This document shows, piece after piece, positions 34,247-43,686 of a DNA stretch of 64,000 bases (within the stretch, counting starts at the first letter, position 1; each line of letters opens with the position of its first letter). The position numbers and the translations under genes were made by a program. The notes beneath the pieces are model-generated. The model was not told where the DNA came from and made no database searches. It saw only the letters and a program-made list of their open reading frames with translations. Origin of the DNA: Parapedobacter tibetensis (GTDB taxonomy: Bacteria > Bacteroidota > Bacteroidia > Sphingobacteriales > Sphingobacteriaceae); assembly GCF_024704835.1 (NCBI RefSeq), contig NZ_JAMXBE010000001.1:372001-436000 (forward strand). Reading direction: 5' to 3'.

Positions 34247-35449
34247 TTACGACCCGAATAGCTCGGCCAGTTTTTTGTCCATCGCTTCATCATCCTGGCT
34301 TCCGCTACCATATCGACCGATGATGATGCCATTGGGGTCTACCAGTATCTTAGTAGGCAGCGTGGAAATCCCATATCGGTCCGAAATCGATGCGCTGCGA
34401 TCAAAACCACCATCCGAGGTCCTTTTCAAGCCACGCAGCACATGTTTCCACACGCCGATTTTATCTTCGTCTACGGCTTTTTTCCATGCCGCCTGGTTGC
34501 TGTCGTCATCCGATATACCGATGATCTCAAAGCCTTTGTCTTTGTATGTTGAATATAACTCCAACAGGTGTGGATTGCCCCTGCGGCAGGGGACACACCA
34601 GGAGGCCCAGAAGTCAAGCAGCACATACTTGCCGCGGTAGTCTGCAAGGCTCAGCTTCCCGCCGCTCAACTCCTCGGATGAAAATACATAGGCCTCGGCT
34701 CCCGGGGATCCAGCCTGTAGCTCATCCAACTCCTTTTTGATGTCTTTACCCAGCGCGCTATTCTTTACGCCGTCCGCCAGTTTGGCGTAACGATCCTTTC
34801 CCTCGTTTAAGGGCATACGGGCGATTTGGAAGCGCAATATGGAAGCGGTTACATAAGAAGAAGGGTATTTGTCCATAAACTCCCGCTCCACTTCGCTTAG
34901 TTGTGCAAAGTAGGGATTCATCGCTTCCCTTTCTCTTTCGGCGACCGCCTTCAGTGTCTCCAGCGTGGCTTCGTCCTTGCCGACTCTCCGGGCCTCGATA
35001 TAGGCGCCGTTGGCTTTATCATAGGCTTCCCGCAGCGGTTTCAGTTTCGCCATGATGGGTGCTTTGGCCTTGTTGAGCATATCCGCTTCCACCTGTACGG
35101 AAGAGCCCGTAAGTACGATGCCCTCATCCGTGAAGTCGTTATAGTCCACCGAAACCTGCATCTTACTTGGCTCGATGTATAGCTGGGCATATTTGTCATA
35201 GCTACGACCGTTTTTGTCAATCATGACAGTAGCCTGAGCAGGCCCATCTAACATTCCATCGAACACAAACTCCCCATTTTTGATCAGTGCGCTATCTATA
35301 ACGCGATTGCCTACATTTCCATACATCAGATAAATGTAAGTAGCTGTTTTTCCCGTGATATGTCCGTTGATAGTAAAAGGCTTTTCTTGTGCATTGAGCA
35401 TGCAGGTGGCTGTCAAAAAGCCGATAGCGGCGATTAGTTTCTTTCTCAT
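34247..35449 (-). CDS. TlpA-like thioredoxin (locus B, first)
   Basis: 400 residues from the ATG at 35449 (RKKLIAAIGFLTATCMLNAQ signal peptide); in-frame ATGs at 35476 and 35506 would add up to 19 residues ahead of the signal. DUF4369 domain (PFTINGHITGKTATYIYLMY), helical linker, thioredoxin fold with FWASWCVPCRRGNPHLLELY and STLPTKILVDPNGIIIGRYG. It is the counterpart of 20319-21536 in locus A and, like it, directly follows SusD. Confidence 0.92.
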   Translation of the reverse strand: MRKKLIAAIGFLTATCMLNAQEKPFTINGHITGKTATYIYLMYGNVGNRVIDSALIKNGEFVFDGMLDGPAQATVMIDKNGRSYDKYAQLYIEPSKMQVSVDYNDFTDEGIVLTGSSVQVEADMLNKAKAPIMAKLKPLREAYDKANGAYIEARRVGKDEATLETLKAVAEREREAMNPYFAQLSEVEREFMDKYPSSYVTASILRFQIARMPLNEGKDRYAKLADGVKNSALGKDIKKELDELQAGSPGAEAYVFSSEELSGGKLSLADYRGKYVLLDFWASWCVPCRRGNPHLLELYSTYKDKGFEIIGISDDDSNQAAWKKAVDEDKIGVWKHVLRGLKRTSDGGFDRSASISDRYGISTLPTKILVDPNGIIIGRYGSGSQDDEAMDKKLAELFGS

Positions 35450-35529
35450 GACTGTGCAGAACCATTTGATGTTCATATTCGTTACTTTCTTCGTAAAAAA
35501 TTCCATTCTTGTATTACAAGCGACAATTT

Positions 35530-36966
35530 CTAAAATTCCCGTTCATACCCCGGGTTTTGCTCGCCAAATTCCAGATTATACCGGAACTCATCAGGCGGAA
35601 CCGGCAGGATGTACTGTATATCGCTCACGATACCGGGTCTTAGTTGCTGAACCGTTGCAAATGGCAGACGCAACAGGGCAAGCCATTCCTGCCCATCCTC
35701 GGCGAGGAGCGATTTGACGGTTTCATAATACGTATACAGCAACAGGTCTTCCGGATCATCCATGCTGTCCAACTCGCTGAAATCCGTCAGACCTGCATGT
35801 TGTCCAATCAGTCTGAGTATCGTCTTCGCGCTTTCCGGATCTCCACCCGAACGCAAAATTGCCTCGGCCTTCAGCAAGTACACCTCGGTGAGCCGCAGCG
35901 CGTAGCTTGTTTCTGAGACTTCCGTAGGCACGCCCTCTTCAGGGATATACTTGGTAAACCAATAATTGGCATTGGCTTCACGAAAAGAACCAACCATCCA
36001 ATCCCTTGGGTCGTCTGCCAAAAGCTCATGAAAGGCTCCGGTAGCGCAGTACAATGCCGATGCGCCGGGATAGAACTGCCTGCTTCGGTTATAAGGATAC
36101 TCCACCTGATTGGGTTGCGGCTGAATACCCAGGATCACCTCACTGCTGTTTAGCCCTTTGCTGCGGAAGAGGTCTTGTACTTGGGGTTCCAACACATAGG
36201 GGCTTGTGGTGATGATTTCATCGGCGAGTCGGATAGCTTCCTGATAGTCGCCCGCCTGTGCGCGGCACATCAATACCCGTATTTTCAGCGCCTTGGCTGC
36301 CCACTTATTGGCATAATAGGCCGCCAGTTCATCGGGCGCCTCAGCGGCCGCCGCATCCAGATCGGCAAGGATAAAAGCATAGCTATCCGCCACACTGCTG
36401 CGTGCTTTGGGTATATTGCCCAATAGGGTAGGCTCCTCGCGGATCAGCACCCCGTAGGGGCTGGCATGATCAAACCATTGTCCGTAATAGCTCAGCAACT
36501 TGAAATGCCCGTAAGCCCGCAGGAAGCGGGCTTCACCTGTGATAGACACCCGGGCATGCTGCTCAATCTGACCTCCCGCCAATTGTTCAACTCCTTGGAT
36601 AACGGCGTTCGCAGTGTTGATGATCTGGTAGGCATAAGACCAATAGGTTGTGTAAGATCCCAGCATGTTGTTACCCTCAGGCGAACTGGCGCCTGTTCCG
36701 TATCCATAGATCAGGTAGCCCGCCAACTGACCGGGCAACCGTTCATTAACGGACCAGGTGGTGGTATTGGAACCGGCCACATTGGCAAACCGATAGTATG
36801 CACCATTCAGTGCTGCCCGGGCGGTAACTTCGTCCCTGACGGCATTGGCATCCACCAAGGCATTTTCGGGCAATGCGTTCAATTCCCTGTTGCAGGATTG
36901 GAGGCTCGATAAAAGTACCGATGCATTGAGTATGATGATGTAATGTAAACGCTTCATATGATTCAT
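35530..36966 (-). CDS. SusD-family lipoprotein of locus B
   Basis: 478 residues; HYIIILNASVLLSSLQSC gives a lipobox Cys at about 24. A second ATG at 36957 (KRLHYIII) is an equally good start. SusD blocks include GEARFLRAYGHFKLLSYYGQ and LTEVYLLKAEAILRSGGD, with a C-terminus ending GEQNPGYEREF. It sits 5 bases downstream of SusC. Size and position match the locus A SusD. Ligand unknown. Confidence 0.92.
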   Translation of the reverse strand: MNHMKRLHYIIILNASVLLSSLQSCNRELNALPENALVDANAVRDEVTARAALNGAYYRFANVAGSNTTTWSVNERLPGQLAGYLIYGYGTGASSPEGNNMLGSYTTYWSYAYQIINTANAVIQGVEQLAGGQIEQHARVSITGEARFLRAYGHFKLLSYYGQWFDHASPYGVLIREEPTLLGNIPKARSSVADSYAFILADLDAAAAEAPDELAAYYANKWAAKALKIRVLMCRAQAGDYQEAIRLADEIITTSPYVLEPQVQDLFRSKGLNSSEVILGIQPQPNQVEYPYNRSRQFYPGASALYCATGAFHELLADDPRDWMVGSFREANANYWFTKYIPEEGVPTEVSETSYALRLTEVYLLKAEAILRSGGDPESAKTILRLIGQHAGLTDFSELDSMDDPEDLLLYTYYETVKSLLAEDGQEWLALLRLPFATVQQLRPGIVSDIQYILPVPPDEFRYNLEFGEQNPGYEREF

Positions 36967-36971
36967 TAGTT

Positions 36972-39900
36972 TTAAAGTCCAAACCGAAAACCGATAGTAT
37001 ACTGACGTACAGCCGGATAGGTTCCCGGATCATTTGTTCCATTGATCAAGCTATACGGATCGTTGCTCACTTCCGGATCTGCACCGGGATAATTCGTGAT
37101 GGTAAACACATTGGTGGCGGATCCATAAACCGTCGCATTTGGCAATCTCCACTGCTGCAGTATCCTGCTCGGAAGCTGATAAGTCAGGGTCATCGTCCGG
37201 AGTTTGAAGAACGAAGCATCGTACACCGCACTGCTACTGGTGTAGGTCGTCGAATTTCCACCGTAGATCAGGCGCGGACGGGTTGCCGACGGATTGTCGG
37301 GTGTCCAGCGTTTCAGGACGTCTGTGGTTTTGTTGGCACGGTTGCCCACACTCTGATTTTGGATATCTCCGAGGTACAATACATCACCACCATAGGCGAA
37401 TGTAAAAAGGGTAATCAAGCTCAGCCCTTTATAGCGCAACGTATTGGAATAGCCACCATAAAACTTCGGTTCGGCATAGCCGATCACATTATTGTCGTGG
37501 AAATTTTCCCCCTCCGAAATCCGGTACATCGGGTCGCCGACTCCCAAATACGGATCGAAATAGGTATGAAGCACATATCGCTCACGATAATCTTCAGCTT
37601 GTTCTTCATTTTGAATGATCCCCTCAAACACTTTTCCATACAGCAGTCCTATTGGCTGTTCCTCGCGGATGATGGCGTTGCCTAGGTTGAACTCGTTCGC
37701 GTTTGCCGGATTGGTGAAATCGCGGTTGACATTCGTGACCAGCGACCGATTGAACGACATGTTGTAGGCGCCTATCCAGGAAAATGCCGGTTTGTCTACA
37801 AATGTGGTACGAAAATCGATTTCCAATCCCCGATTGCGGATACTCGCCAAATTGGCAATGACGCTGTTATATGCCGAACTCGGTGCCACATTCGTAGTGA
37901 AAAGGATATCATTGGTCTGCTTCTCGTAAAGCCCGACACTCAACATGAAGCGGGAGTGGAAGAGCGAAAGGTCGATACCGACATCCTTTTGTAAGGTAGA
38001 CTCCCATTTGATATTGCTATTCCCCAGCTGGGTGGGAACCATGGCATTTGCGCCTCCGTAGGCGTAGGGGCTGAAAAGAGTATAGAACATGTAATCGCCG
38101 ATGTTCTGTGTGCCGGTATAACCGGCACTGGCACGCAGTTTCAGTTCGTTCAGCCATTCGGCCGACTGCATGAACGGCTCATCCGATATGCGCCAGGCAA
38201 TACCCCCCGAAGGGAAATACCCTGTACGGTTTTGCAGCGGAAACTTGGATGACGCGTCCGAACGTCCTGTAAACGTAAACAGGTAACGCTCCTTGAAGGC
38301 ATAGTTGGCACGCAGGTAAAAACTGAGGAGCGAATTTTGACCGCTGACGCCTTCAGCTGCAGTCACCAAACTGGCAGACGACAGATTGTTCAGCACATTA
38401 TCATCGGGATACCCTTGCGCAGTCACCCCAAAACGCTGCATTCGTGTCTTCTGCCACGTGGTACCTACTACTGCATTGATGCGATGCTCGGTGCCTAGCT
38501 CCTGTTCCCAAGTGAGTGTATTCTCGAAAAAAGCATCCGTATCTTCGGATTGCGCCTGGAAGCCGGTACCAAAGTTAGAACTCCCCACGCCGTTCGAAGC
38601 CGTGATCAGGACATCGCTGGGCGCATAGTTGCGCTGGTGCACGCTATTGTAGTTAATGGATGCGATGCTTCTGAACGTGAGGGAGGGAAGTATTCGATAT
38701 TCAGCGGATACGGATCCCAACAATGCGTTTGTACGGGCTCGATTGATGCCATTGAGTAAAACCAACGGGTTTTGGAAACCTTGATAGTCGGATCCACCCA
38801 GCGTGCTTCCCGAATAACGGAAAATACCACCTTCCTCGTTGTAAGCCGGGTAGGTGGGCGGCGCAAACAGGGATTGGGTATACAAACCATTGGTGATATT
38901 ATTAACGGTATAACCATAATTAAGTGTACCCAGAATACGTAGCTTATCAGTTATGTCGTTGTCTAAACTTATTTTTCCCGTCATCCGGGTAAAATCTGTG
39001 CCCTCCACCGTACCTTTGGTTCCGTTATAGCCCAGCGAGATGAAATACCGCGAGGCGTTGCCACCACCACGGATAGAAAGGTCAGCATTATCTGCCTGGC
39101 CGGTGCGGGTCACGTAGTCAAGCCAGCTTGTATTGGCCGTCCCGTAATAATTAGGGTCATTCAACCGGTTATTAAAGTCCTGATGCTGCTCCTCAGTGAT
39201 TGGATTGCCGGAGGCGAGCATGGCATTATAAAGGTTTTGATTGGCCTCGCGCATCACCATCAGGTATTGATCGCGGCTGAGCACTTGCAGCGGCTGTTCC
39301 ACGCTGAAGCCATGGTAGTAATTGGCTTCCAGCGTTGGTTTCTGGTCTTTCTTGCCCCGTTTGGTGGTGATGATCACCACACCATTAGCTGCCCGAGAAC
39401 CATAGATGGCCGTTGCCGACGCATCTTTGAGGATATCGATCGACTCGATGTCGTTGATATTGAGTCCGGCGAGGCTATTCAATCCACGGGCAAATGACCC
39501 GGATACCGCACTGTTTCGGCTATCACTGCCAAAATTATCAATCGGGTTTACCAGTTCAGCCGAACTCTCCGCATACCGGTTTTGCACCGTTACCTGCACA
39601 CCGTCGATAATATACAGCGGGTCGTTTCCTCCCATCAACGATGTGCCGCCCCGAATACGTATCTTCGCCACCCCTCCCGGAGAACCATCGGCCTGTACCA
39701 CCTGTACGCCGGCCGCTTGTCCGGTAAGGGCCTGGTCAATACTGGTAAAAGGGACGTCCCTGACTTTTTCCATGTTTACTGAAGCCACAGAGCCCGTCAA
39801 GTCCCTGCGTTTAACGGTGCCGTAGCCAACAGCGACAACTTCTTCCAGCGTTTGATCCTGCGGTTCCAGGCGGATGATGATGCCGTCCGATGCAGCGAGT

Positions 39901-40472
39901 TCCTTGGTCTTGTAGCCGAGATAGGTGACCACCAGGGTCGCCGTTTGCTCATTTGGCGCGGTAAGCCGAAACCGGCCATCTGATGATGTCTTCGCGGCGA
40001 TTTGCGTATGCTTTATACGCACTGAGGCACCTTCCAGCAGTGCTCCAGCTTCATTTAATACCGTTCCTGTCAGCATACGCTGCTGATTGCTGTTGCTTCT
40101 GCCTGCCGGATCGGTCTTGCCAGAAATGATAATGTCTTTGTCGGCCAGCTCATAGGTCAAAAGCGGTTGATCGGCAAAAATCAAGTCCAGTACTTCTTTA
40201 AGCGATTTACCTTCGCTCTTTATGGTAACAGGCCGAGATTTGGTCAAGAGGTCGCCGGTTAATATGAAATCATATCCTGTCTGCTTCTTGATTTCCCGCA
40301 GGACTCCAGCCAGGTTTGAGTTTTTGACATCAAGCTGAACGGTCTGTCCATAACCGGCGAACAGTTGAATATTGATGCAGAGCACGAATGTGCAAATTAG
40401 TTTAATCGGTTTGCCGATCAGACACAGCTTTCGTGGGCACCTTAACGGTTTGTAAGGTAAAATTCTGTACAT
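36972..40472 (-). CDS. SusC-family TonB-dependent transporter with STN domain (locus B)
   Basis: 1166 residues from the ATG at 40472; the longer frame to 40505 would need a TTG. The long basic N-terminus (YRILPYKPLRCPRKLC) precedes a hydrophobic signal segment ending FAGYGQ. STN domain about 55-115 (NLAGVLREIKKQTGYDFILT), regulatory domain (GTVLNEAGALLEGASVRIKH), plug (LEEVVAVGYGTVKRRDLTGS, then YGSRAANGVVIITTKRG) and a barrel ending IGFRFGL. It is preceded by a strong intergenic hairpin (40559-40586). Expected to import the ligand and signal to FecR. Confidence 0.93.
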   Translation of the reverse strand: MYRILPYKPLRCPRKLCLIGKPIKLICTFVLCINIQLFAGYGQTVQLDVKNSNLAGVLREIKKQTGYDFILTGDLLTKSRPVTIKSEGKSLKEVLDLIFADQPLLTYELADKDIIISGKTDPAGRSNSNQQRMLTGTVLNEAGALLEGASVRIKHTQIAAKTSSDGRFRLTAPNEQTATLVVTYLGYKTKELAASDGIIIRLEPQDQTLEEVVAVGYGTVKRRDLTGSVASVNMEKVRDVPFTSIDQALTGQAAGVQVVQADGSPGGVAKIRIRGGTSLMGGNDPLYIIDGVQVTVQNRYAESSAELVNPIDNFGSDSRNSAVSGSFARGLNSLAGLNINDIESIDILKDASATAIYGSRAANGVVIITTKRGKKDQKPTLEANYYHGFSVEQPLQVLSRDQYLMVMREANQNLYNAMLASGNPITEEQHQDFNNRLNDPNYYGTANTSWLDYVTRTGQADNADLSIRGGGNASRYFISLGYNGTKGTVEGTDFTRMTGKISLDNDITDKLRILGTLNYGYTVNNITNGLYTQSLFAPPTYPAYNEEGGIFRYSGSTLGGSDYQGFQNPLVLLNGINRARTNALLGSVSAEYRILPSLTFRSIASINYNSVHQRNYAPSDVLITASNGVGSSNFGTGFQAQSEDTDAFFENTLTWEQELGTEHRINAVVGTTWQKTRMQRFGVTAQGYPDDNVLNNLSSASLVTAAEGVSGQNSLLSFYLRANYAFKERYLFTFTGRSDASSKFPLQNRTGYFPSGGIAWRISDEPFMQSAEWLNELKLRASAGYTGTQNIGDYMFYTLFSPYAYGGANAMVPTQLGNSNIKWESTLQKDVGIDLSLFHSRFMLSVGLYEKQTNDILFTTNVAPSSAYNSVIANLASIRNRGLEIDFRTTFVDKPAFSWIGAYNMSFNRSLVTNVNRDFTNPANANEFNLGNAIIREEQPIGLLYGKVFEGIIQNEEQAEDYRERYVLHTYFDPYLGVGDPMYRISEGENFHDNNVIGYAEPKFYGGYSNTLRYKGLSLITLFTFAYGGDVLYLGDIQNQSVGNRANKTTDVLKRWTPDNPSATRPRLIYGGNSTTYTSSSAVYDASFFKLRTMTLTYQLPSRILQQWRLPNATVYGSATNVFTITNYPGADPEVSNDPYSLINGTNDPGTYPAVRQYTIGFRFGL

Positions 40473-40558
40473 TTGAATTCCTTTAATTGATCGGATTAGC
40501 GCCAACTAATCCGGCGGTTAATTAATAGCTTAATTTTAAGTTATTTACATTGTACTTG

Positions 40559-40586
40559 GAGTTATCCCATTCCATTGGGATAACTC
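40559..40586. other. Strong hairpin between fecR and susC of locus B
   Basis: GAGTTATCCCA (40559-40569) and TGGGATAACTC (40576-40586) form a perfect 11-bp stem with a 6-base loop. Six T and then GTTTT follow on the plus strand, so it looks like a terminator for that direction, yet no gene reads that way. On the minus strand it would lie in the leader of the SusC message, 87 bases before the start, where it may act in processing or in setting the transporter level. Confidence 0.55.
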
Positions 40587-40600
40587 TTTTTTGTTTTCAT

Positions 40601-41701
40601 TTAGGTCATTACGATTACCCTCCTTCCCTCAATTTTGAACCTGAAAATGCCTGTTCTTTGTAACGTTTTCAGTGCATCCTCAATGTTTTTCTTCTTGGAA
40701 ATAGTGCCAATTATTTTCTCTTGGCTGATGGTCCCGTCGTATTCCACCTCGCAGTCATACCACCGGCTCAGCTTTGCCATAACGTCTTGGATGGAACTGC
40801 CGTTGAATGTAAAATACCCGTCCTTCCAGGAAACAAATTCTTCCGTATCGACCCCCTCGATGGCGATGGCGCCTTCAGCATTGCGTGTGGATTGTTGGCC
40901 GGGATGTAGGATCGTGTCATCTATTTTGATAACGCCATGCACCAGCGTGGAAACTATGTTTTGATTTTCGGGGTAAGCCGATACGTTAAACCGGGTACCC
41001 AAAACCAACAACTCTTGGTGATTGCTGATGACCTTGAAGGGCTTGTCTTTGTTGGATGTGACATCGAAATACCCTTCGCCCGTGAGGTAGACTTCGCGGT
41101 ACCCTTGGTTCAAAAAATCAGCATTGAACCGGATTTCAGACTCAGCATTGAGCCATACCCGCGAGCCGTCTGCTAATTCGATCATCAGCTCTTCACCTTT
41201 TTCTGTCCGGAAGACATTGAATTGAGCCGACGGACTCTCCTCAACAACCAAATAAACATCCCCTGTGGAATCCTTTTTGACAATGACTCCTTTTTCGGCG
41301 ATGATTTCTGGATTCGGAAGCTCATCCAATATAATTTCGTCTCCACCATCCAATACAAACCGGCCGTTCTTCTTGCCGATGGTGATGGTGTTATCTCCTA
41401 CGGTTGGATTGGGATGGTCCGCCGGGGTGGGGAAATAGTAGACGCCAATCGCCAAAAGGACCGATGCCGCGACGGCATAAGGGATAAACCGGATCAGGTT
41501 GTTGGTCCTGCGGCCGGAGGTCGCCCGATCAATCCGATCCCAGATATGAGATTGAAGCTCCTCCGTGGTTTCCTGCGTAGGTTCCGCGCTGTTTTTATTG
41601 GCATATTCCAGAAACCATGCTTCCACGAGCGCTTTCTCTACTTCTGTACAATGCCCGTTGTTGTATTTGTGAAGTAGCTCTTCGGCTTTTTTACGATTCA
41701 T
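40601..41701 (-). CDS. FecR-family anti-sigma factor (locus B)
   Basis: 366 residues. Cytoplasmic sigma-binding part about 1-72 (RKKAEELLHKYNNGHCTEVE), one membrane helix about 73-94 (RFIPYAVAASVLLAIGVYYF), FecR domain with TEKGEELMIELADGSRVWLN and PFKVISNHQELLVLGTRFNV, and a C-terminal DUF4974-type region (SSIQDVMAKLSRWYDCEVEY). It is 62 bases downstream of the sigma gene. Confidence 0.92.
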   Translation of the reverse strand: MNRKKAEELLHKYNNGHCTEVEKALVEAWFLEYANKNSAEPTQETTEELQSHIWDRIDRATSGRRTNNLIRFIPYAVAASVLLAIGVYYFPTPADHPNPTVGDNTITIGKKNGRFVLDGGDEIILDELPNPEIIAEKGVIVKKDSTGDVYLVVEESPSAQFNVFRTEKGEELMIELADGSRVWLNAESEIRFNADFLNQGYREVYLTGEGYFDVTSNKDKPFKVISNHQELLVLGTRFNVSAYPENQNIVSTLVHGVIKIDDTILHPGQQSTRNAEGAIAIEGVDTEEFVSWKDGYFTFNGSSIQDVMAKLSRWYDCEVEYDGTISQEKIIGTISKKKNIEDALKTLQRTGIFRFKIEGRRVIVMT

Positions 41702-41763
41702 ATCGTTCTTTTTCTTCTTATAAGAACGATACCGTAGTAAAAAGTAGTAGGTGGTAAGGAGAT

Positions 41764-42330
41764 TTATAGAAAAATAGTGAAGAAGGAGCTTAATTTTGCT
41801 TTTAGTGTTCTCCTAGCATTGTTTAGCTGTTTGCGGACGGTATTCTCAGAAATGCTTAGTAGGTCGCTTATTTCTTTATATGAATATTCTTGCTCGCGAA
41901 GCGTATAAATTTCCCGCATTTTTTCCGGCAACAACGATTTTTCTTTTTCGAATGCTCGTTCCAGTTCATTGGCAAGAATTTCGAGGTCCAAGGAAGGTGT
42001 CGCTGTTTCAAGAAACGACGAAAAGCTGTCGATATAGTTCGTGCGGCTTTTAGATTTCTCAAAATACTTCAATATCCGATTGCGGGTGCATTTATATAGA
42101 AAGGCAGAAAGATTCAATATCTCCGATTCCAGGTTTTTTTTCCAGAGGATAATAAACACGTCCTGAATGATGTCTTCTGACTCCTGCTCATCGCAGACAA
42201 GTCGGAGCGAAAAGGAATATAAAGTAAGCCAGTACTTATCATAAATGAACTTGAAAGCAGACCTGTCACCCGACTTACACAAATCGAGTAATTCTTTATC
42301 GTTTAATGGACTGCTCACTTTAAAATCCAT
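41764..42330 (-). CDS. FecI-like ECF sigma factor (locus B)
   Basis: 188 residues. Region 2 about 20-85 (DRSAFKFIYDKYWLTLYSFS, then ESEDIIQDVFIILWKK); region 4 about 125-180 (LPEKMREIYTLREQEYSYKE, HTH ISDLLSISENTVRKQLNNAR). First gene of locus B. A TACATTTG box lies upstream on the minus strand at 42386-42379, about 50 bases from the start codon. Confidence 0.92.
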   Translation of the reverse strand: MDFKVSSPLNDKELLDLCKSGDRSAFKFIYDKYWLTLYSFSLRLVCDEQESEDIIQDVFIILWKKNLESEILNLSAFLYKCTRNRILKYFEKSKSRTNYIDSFSSFLETATPSLDLEILANELERAFEKEKSLLPEKMREIYTLREQEYSYKEISDLLSISENTVRKQLNNARRTLKAKLSSFFTIFL

Positions 42331-42378
42331 GTCTAGGGTAGGATAATGGATGGATATTAAATTATGTTAGTTATTAAG

Positions 42379-42386
42379 CAAATGTA
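42379..42386 (-). promoter_or_regulatory. Candidate -7 element of the locus B sigma operon
   Basis: TACATTTG on the minus strand, identical to the box upstream of the locus A sigma gene. The surroundings are very AT-rich and no convincing TTTG at the -33 distance was seen. The remainder of the 385-base gap up to 42715 holds only the hairpin at 42446-42478. Confidence 0.35.
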
Positions 42387-42445
42387 AAAATTAAATTAAT
42401 ATTTAATGCGGACATTCAATATTCTGTAATTTTTTTGTTATTTAA

Positions 42446-42478
42446 GCTGCATGGCCGAATAAAAGTCGGTTATGCAGC
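42446..42478. other. Imperfect intergenic hairpin downstream of the GH16 gene
   Basis: GCTGCAT (42446-42452) pairs with ATGCAGC (42472-42478), with an inner CCGA/TCGG extension. It lies between the GH16 stop and the locus B sigma promoter. Neither side carries a good T-run, so it is a weak terminator at best. Confidence 0.35.
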
Positions 42479-42715
42479 CGTGGTTATGCTGAAATACGAA
42501 CGATATTTGGGCGTGGGTTAGGGATACTCAACCATAGATTGGATGCATAAATAGGCAATCCATTATCCATTACCATCGTAGCATCGGCCATAAATTTAAA
42601 ATCAGTTTAATAGTAAGTCAATGTGCAACGGGAATAAACTCGTTATTTAGGAACGGCTATAATCAAAATCGTTGGTAGGTATACAAGGGATGAATTAGTC
42701 AATAATCAACAACCG

Positions 42716-43579
42716 TTAATCTTTTTGATAAACCCTTACATAGTCGATTTCATAGCTTGCAGGCAATAAGCTATCATCGATAACACCACCATTTATGCCC
42801 CCCAATGCAAAATTCAGCAAGATGTAATGCGGCTGTTTGAATGGATTTATACCGGTTCCATCTTTATTGACCAAGTTGGCTAAAGGCGCCTTATTTAACA
42901 GCACGTCATCCATGTATAAGGCTATCGCCTCTTCATCCCAGTCCATCCGCCAAGTGTGAAACTGCGATGCCCATTCAGCCCCACCTAAATCAGCCACCGC
43001 CCTCGTTTCGCTATACCATGCTGCTTTCCACCGCTCTTGGGTACCACACGCAATATTGGCCAAAATCTTTCCATCATAATACTCCATGATGTCGATTTCC
43101 CCATTGGATGGCCATTGCCCATTAACCCCCAAGGTCCAAAAGGCCGGCCATAAGCCATCGCCTATGGGTATCCGCGCCCGCATTTCAAAACGCCCGTATT
43201 GCCAGCTGTGTTTGCCTCGCGTATTAATGGATGCCCCGGTATATGCTATATCCGGGCGTGAGCGCCCCCAATGGGCGCTACCTCGCTCATAAGTGGGGTT
43301 GGGCTTGCCTTCCTTCCTCGCTTCGATGATGAGCTGGCCGTCCTTGCAATATGCATTGTCCTCTTGGTACCATTGGTCTTCTTCGTTGCGTACGAAACCT
43401 TTTTCAAAACCCCAGCTTGATAGGTCAACTGGTCCATCGACATTGAATTCGTCGGACCATACCAATCGGTATCCTTCGTTCGTGTATTTTCTTACTTGAT
43501 CACGTTGTTCGTGCTGGGCTGAAACGATTAAAACACATACTGTCAATACGCTTACTAAAAATGGAATGTCCTTGTTCAT
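42716..43579 (-). CDS. GH16-family endo-beta-glucanase (laminarinase-like)
   Basis: 287 residues from the ATG at 43579 (a TTG lies two codons ahead), with a signal peptide to about ALQ-like SAQ at 19-21. The catalytic motif is GEIDIMEYYDG at 160-170: Glu 161 (nucleophile), Asp 163, Glu 166 (acid/base). The extra Met before the last Glu gives the EIDIME spacing of laminarinases rather than the EIDIE of lichenases. Conserved flanks YGRFEMRARIPIGDGLWPAF and WGRSRPDIAYTG support the family. It probably cleaves beta-1,3-glucan. It is the last gene of the 42.7-56.7 kb locus. Confidence 0.93.
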   Translation of the reverse strand: MNKDIPFLVSVLTVCVLIVSAQHEQRDQVRKYTNEGYRLVWSDEFNVDGPVDLSSWGFEKGFVRNEEDQWYQEDNAYCKDGQLIIEARKEGKPNPTYERGSAHWGRSRPDIAYTGASINTRGKHSWQYGRFEMRARIPIGDGLWPAFWTLGVNGQWPSNGEIDIMEYYDGKILANIACGTQERWKAAWYSETRAVADLGGAEWASQFHTWRMDWDEEAIALYMDDVLLNKAPLANLVNKDGTGINPFKQPHYILLNFALGGINGGVIDDSLLPASYEIDYVRVYQKD

Positions 43580-43614
43580 GGGCAATTTTTATATCCTTTA
43601 TGGGTTAATTAAGG

Positions 43615-43632
43615 GTTGGCTCCGAAGCCAAC
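43615..43632. other. Intergenic hairpin before the GH16 gene
   Basis: GTTGGCT (43615-43621) and AGCCAAC (43626-43632) form a perfect 7-bp stem with a 4-base loop. It lies between the HExxH lipoprotein gene and the GH16 start. No T-run follows on either side, so a processing or stability signal within the operon is more likely than a terminator. Confidence 0.4.
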
Positions 43633-43686
43633 TCCAAGCGGACTCGCGCACAGGGCGAAACTTATTAGCGATAAAAAGCAGCCTCT

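Noticed and set aside
36972-40505. Longer starts using TTG for several genes (40505, 33119, 43585, 27731, 26620)
   Set aside because: In each case a nearby ATG gives a better signal peptide or avoids overlap with the neighbouring gene; the alternatives are noted where they remain possible.
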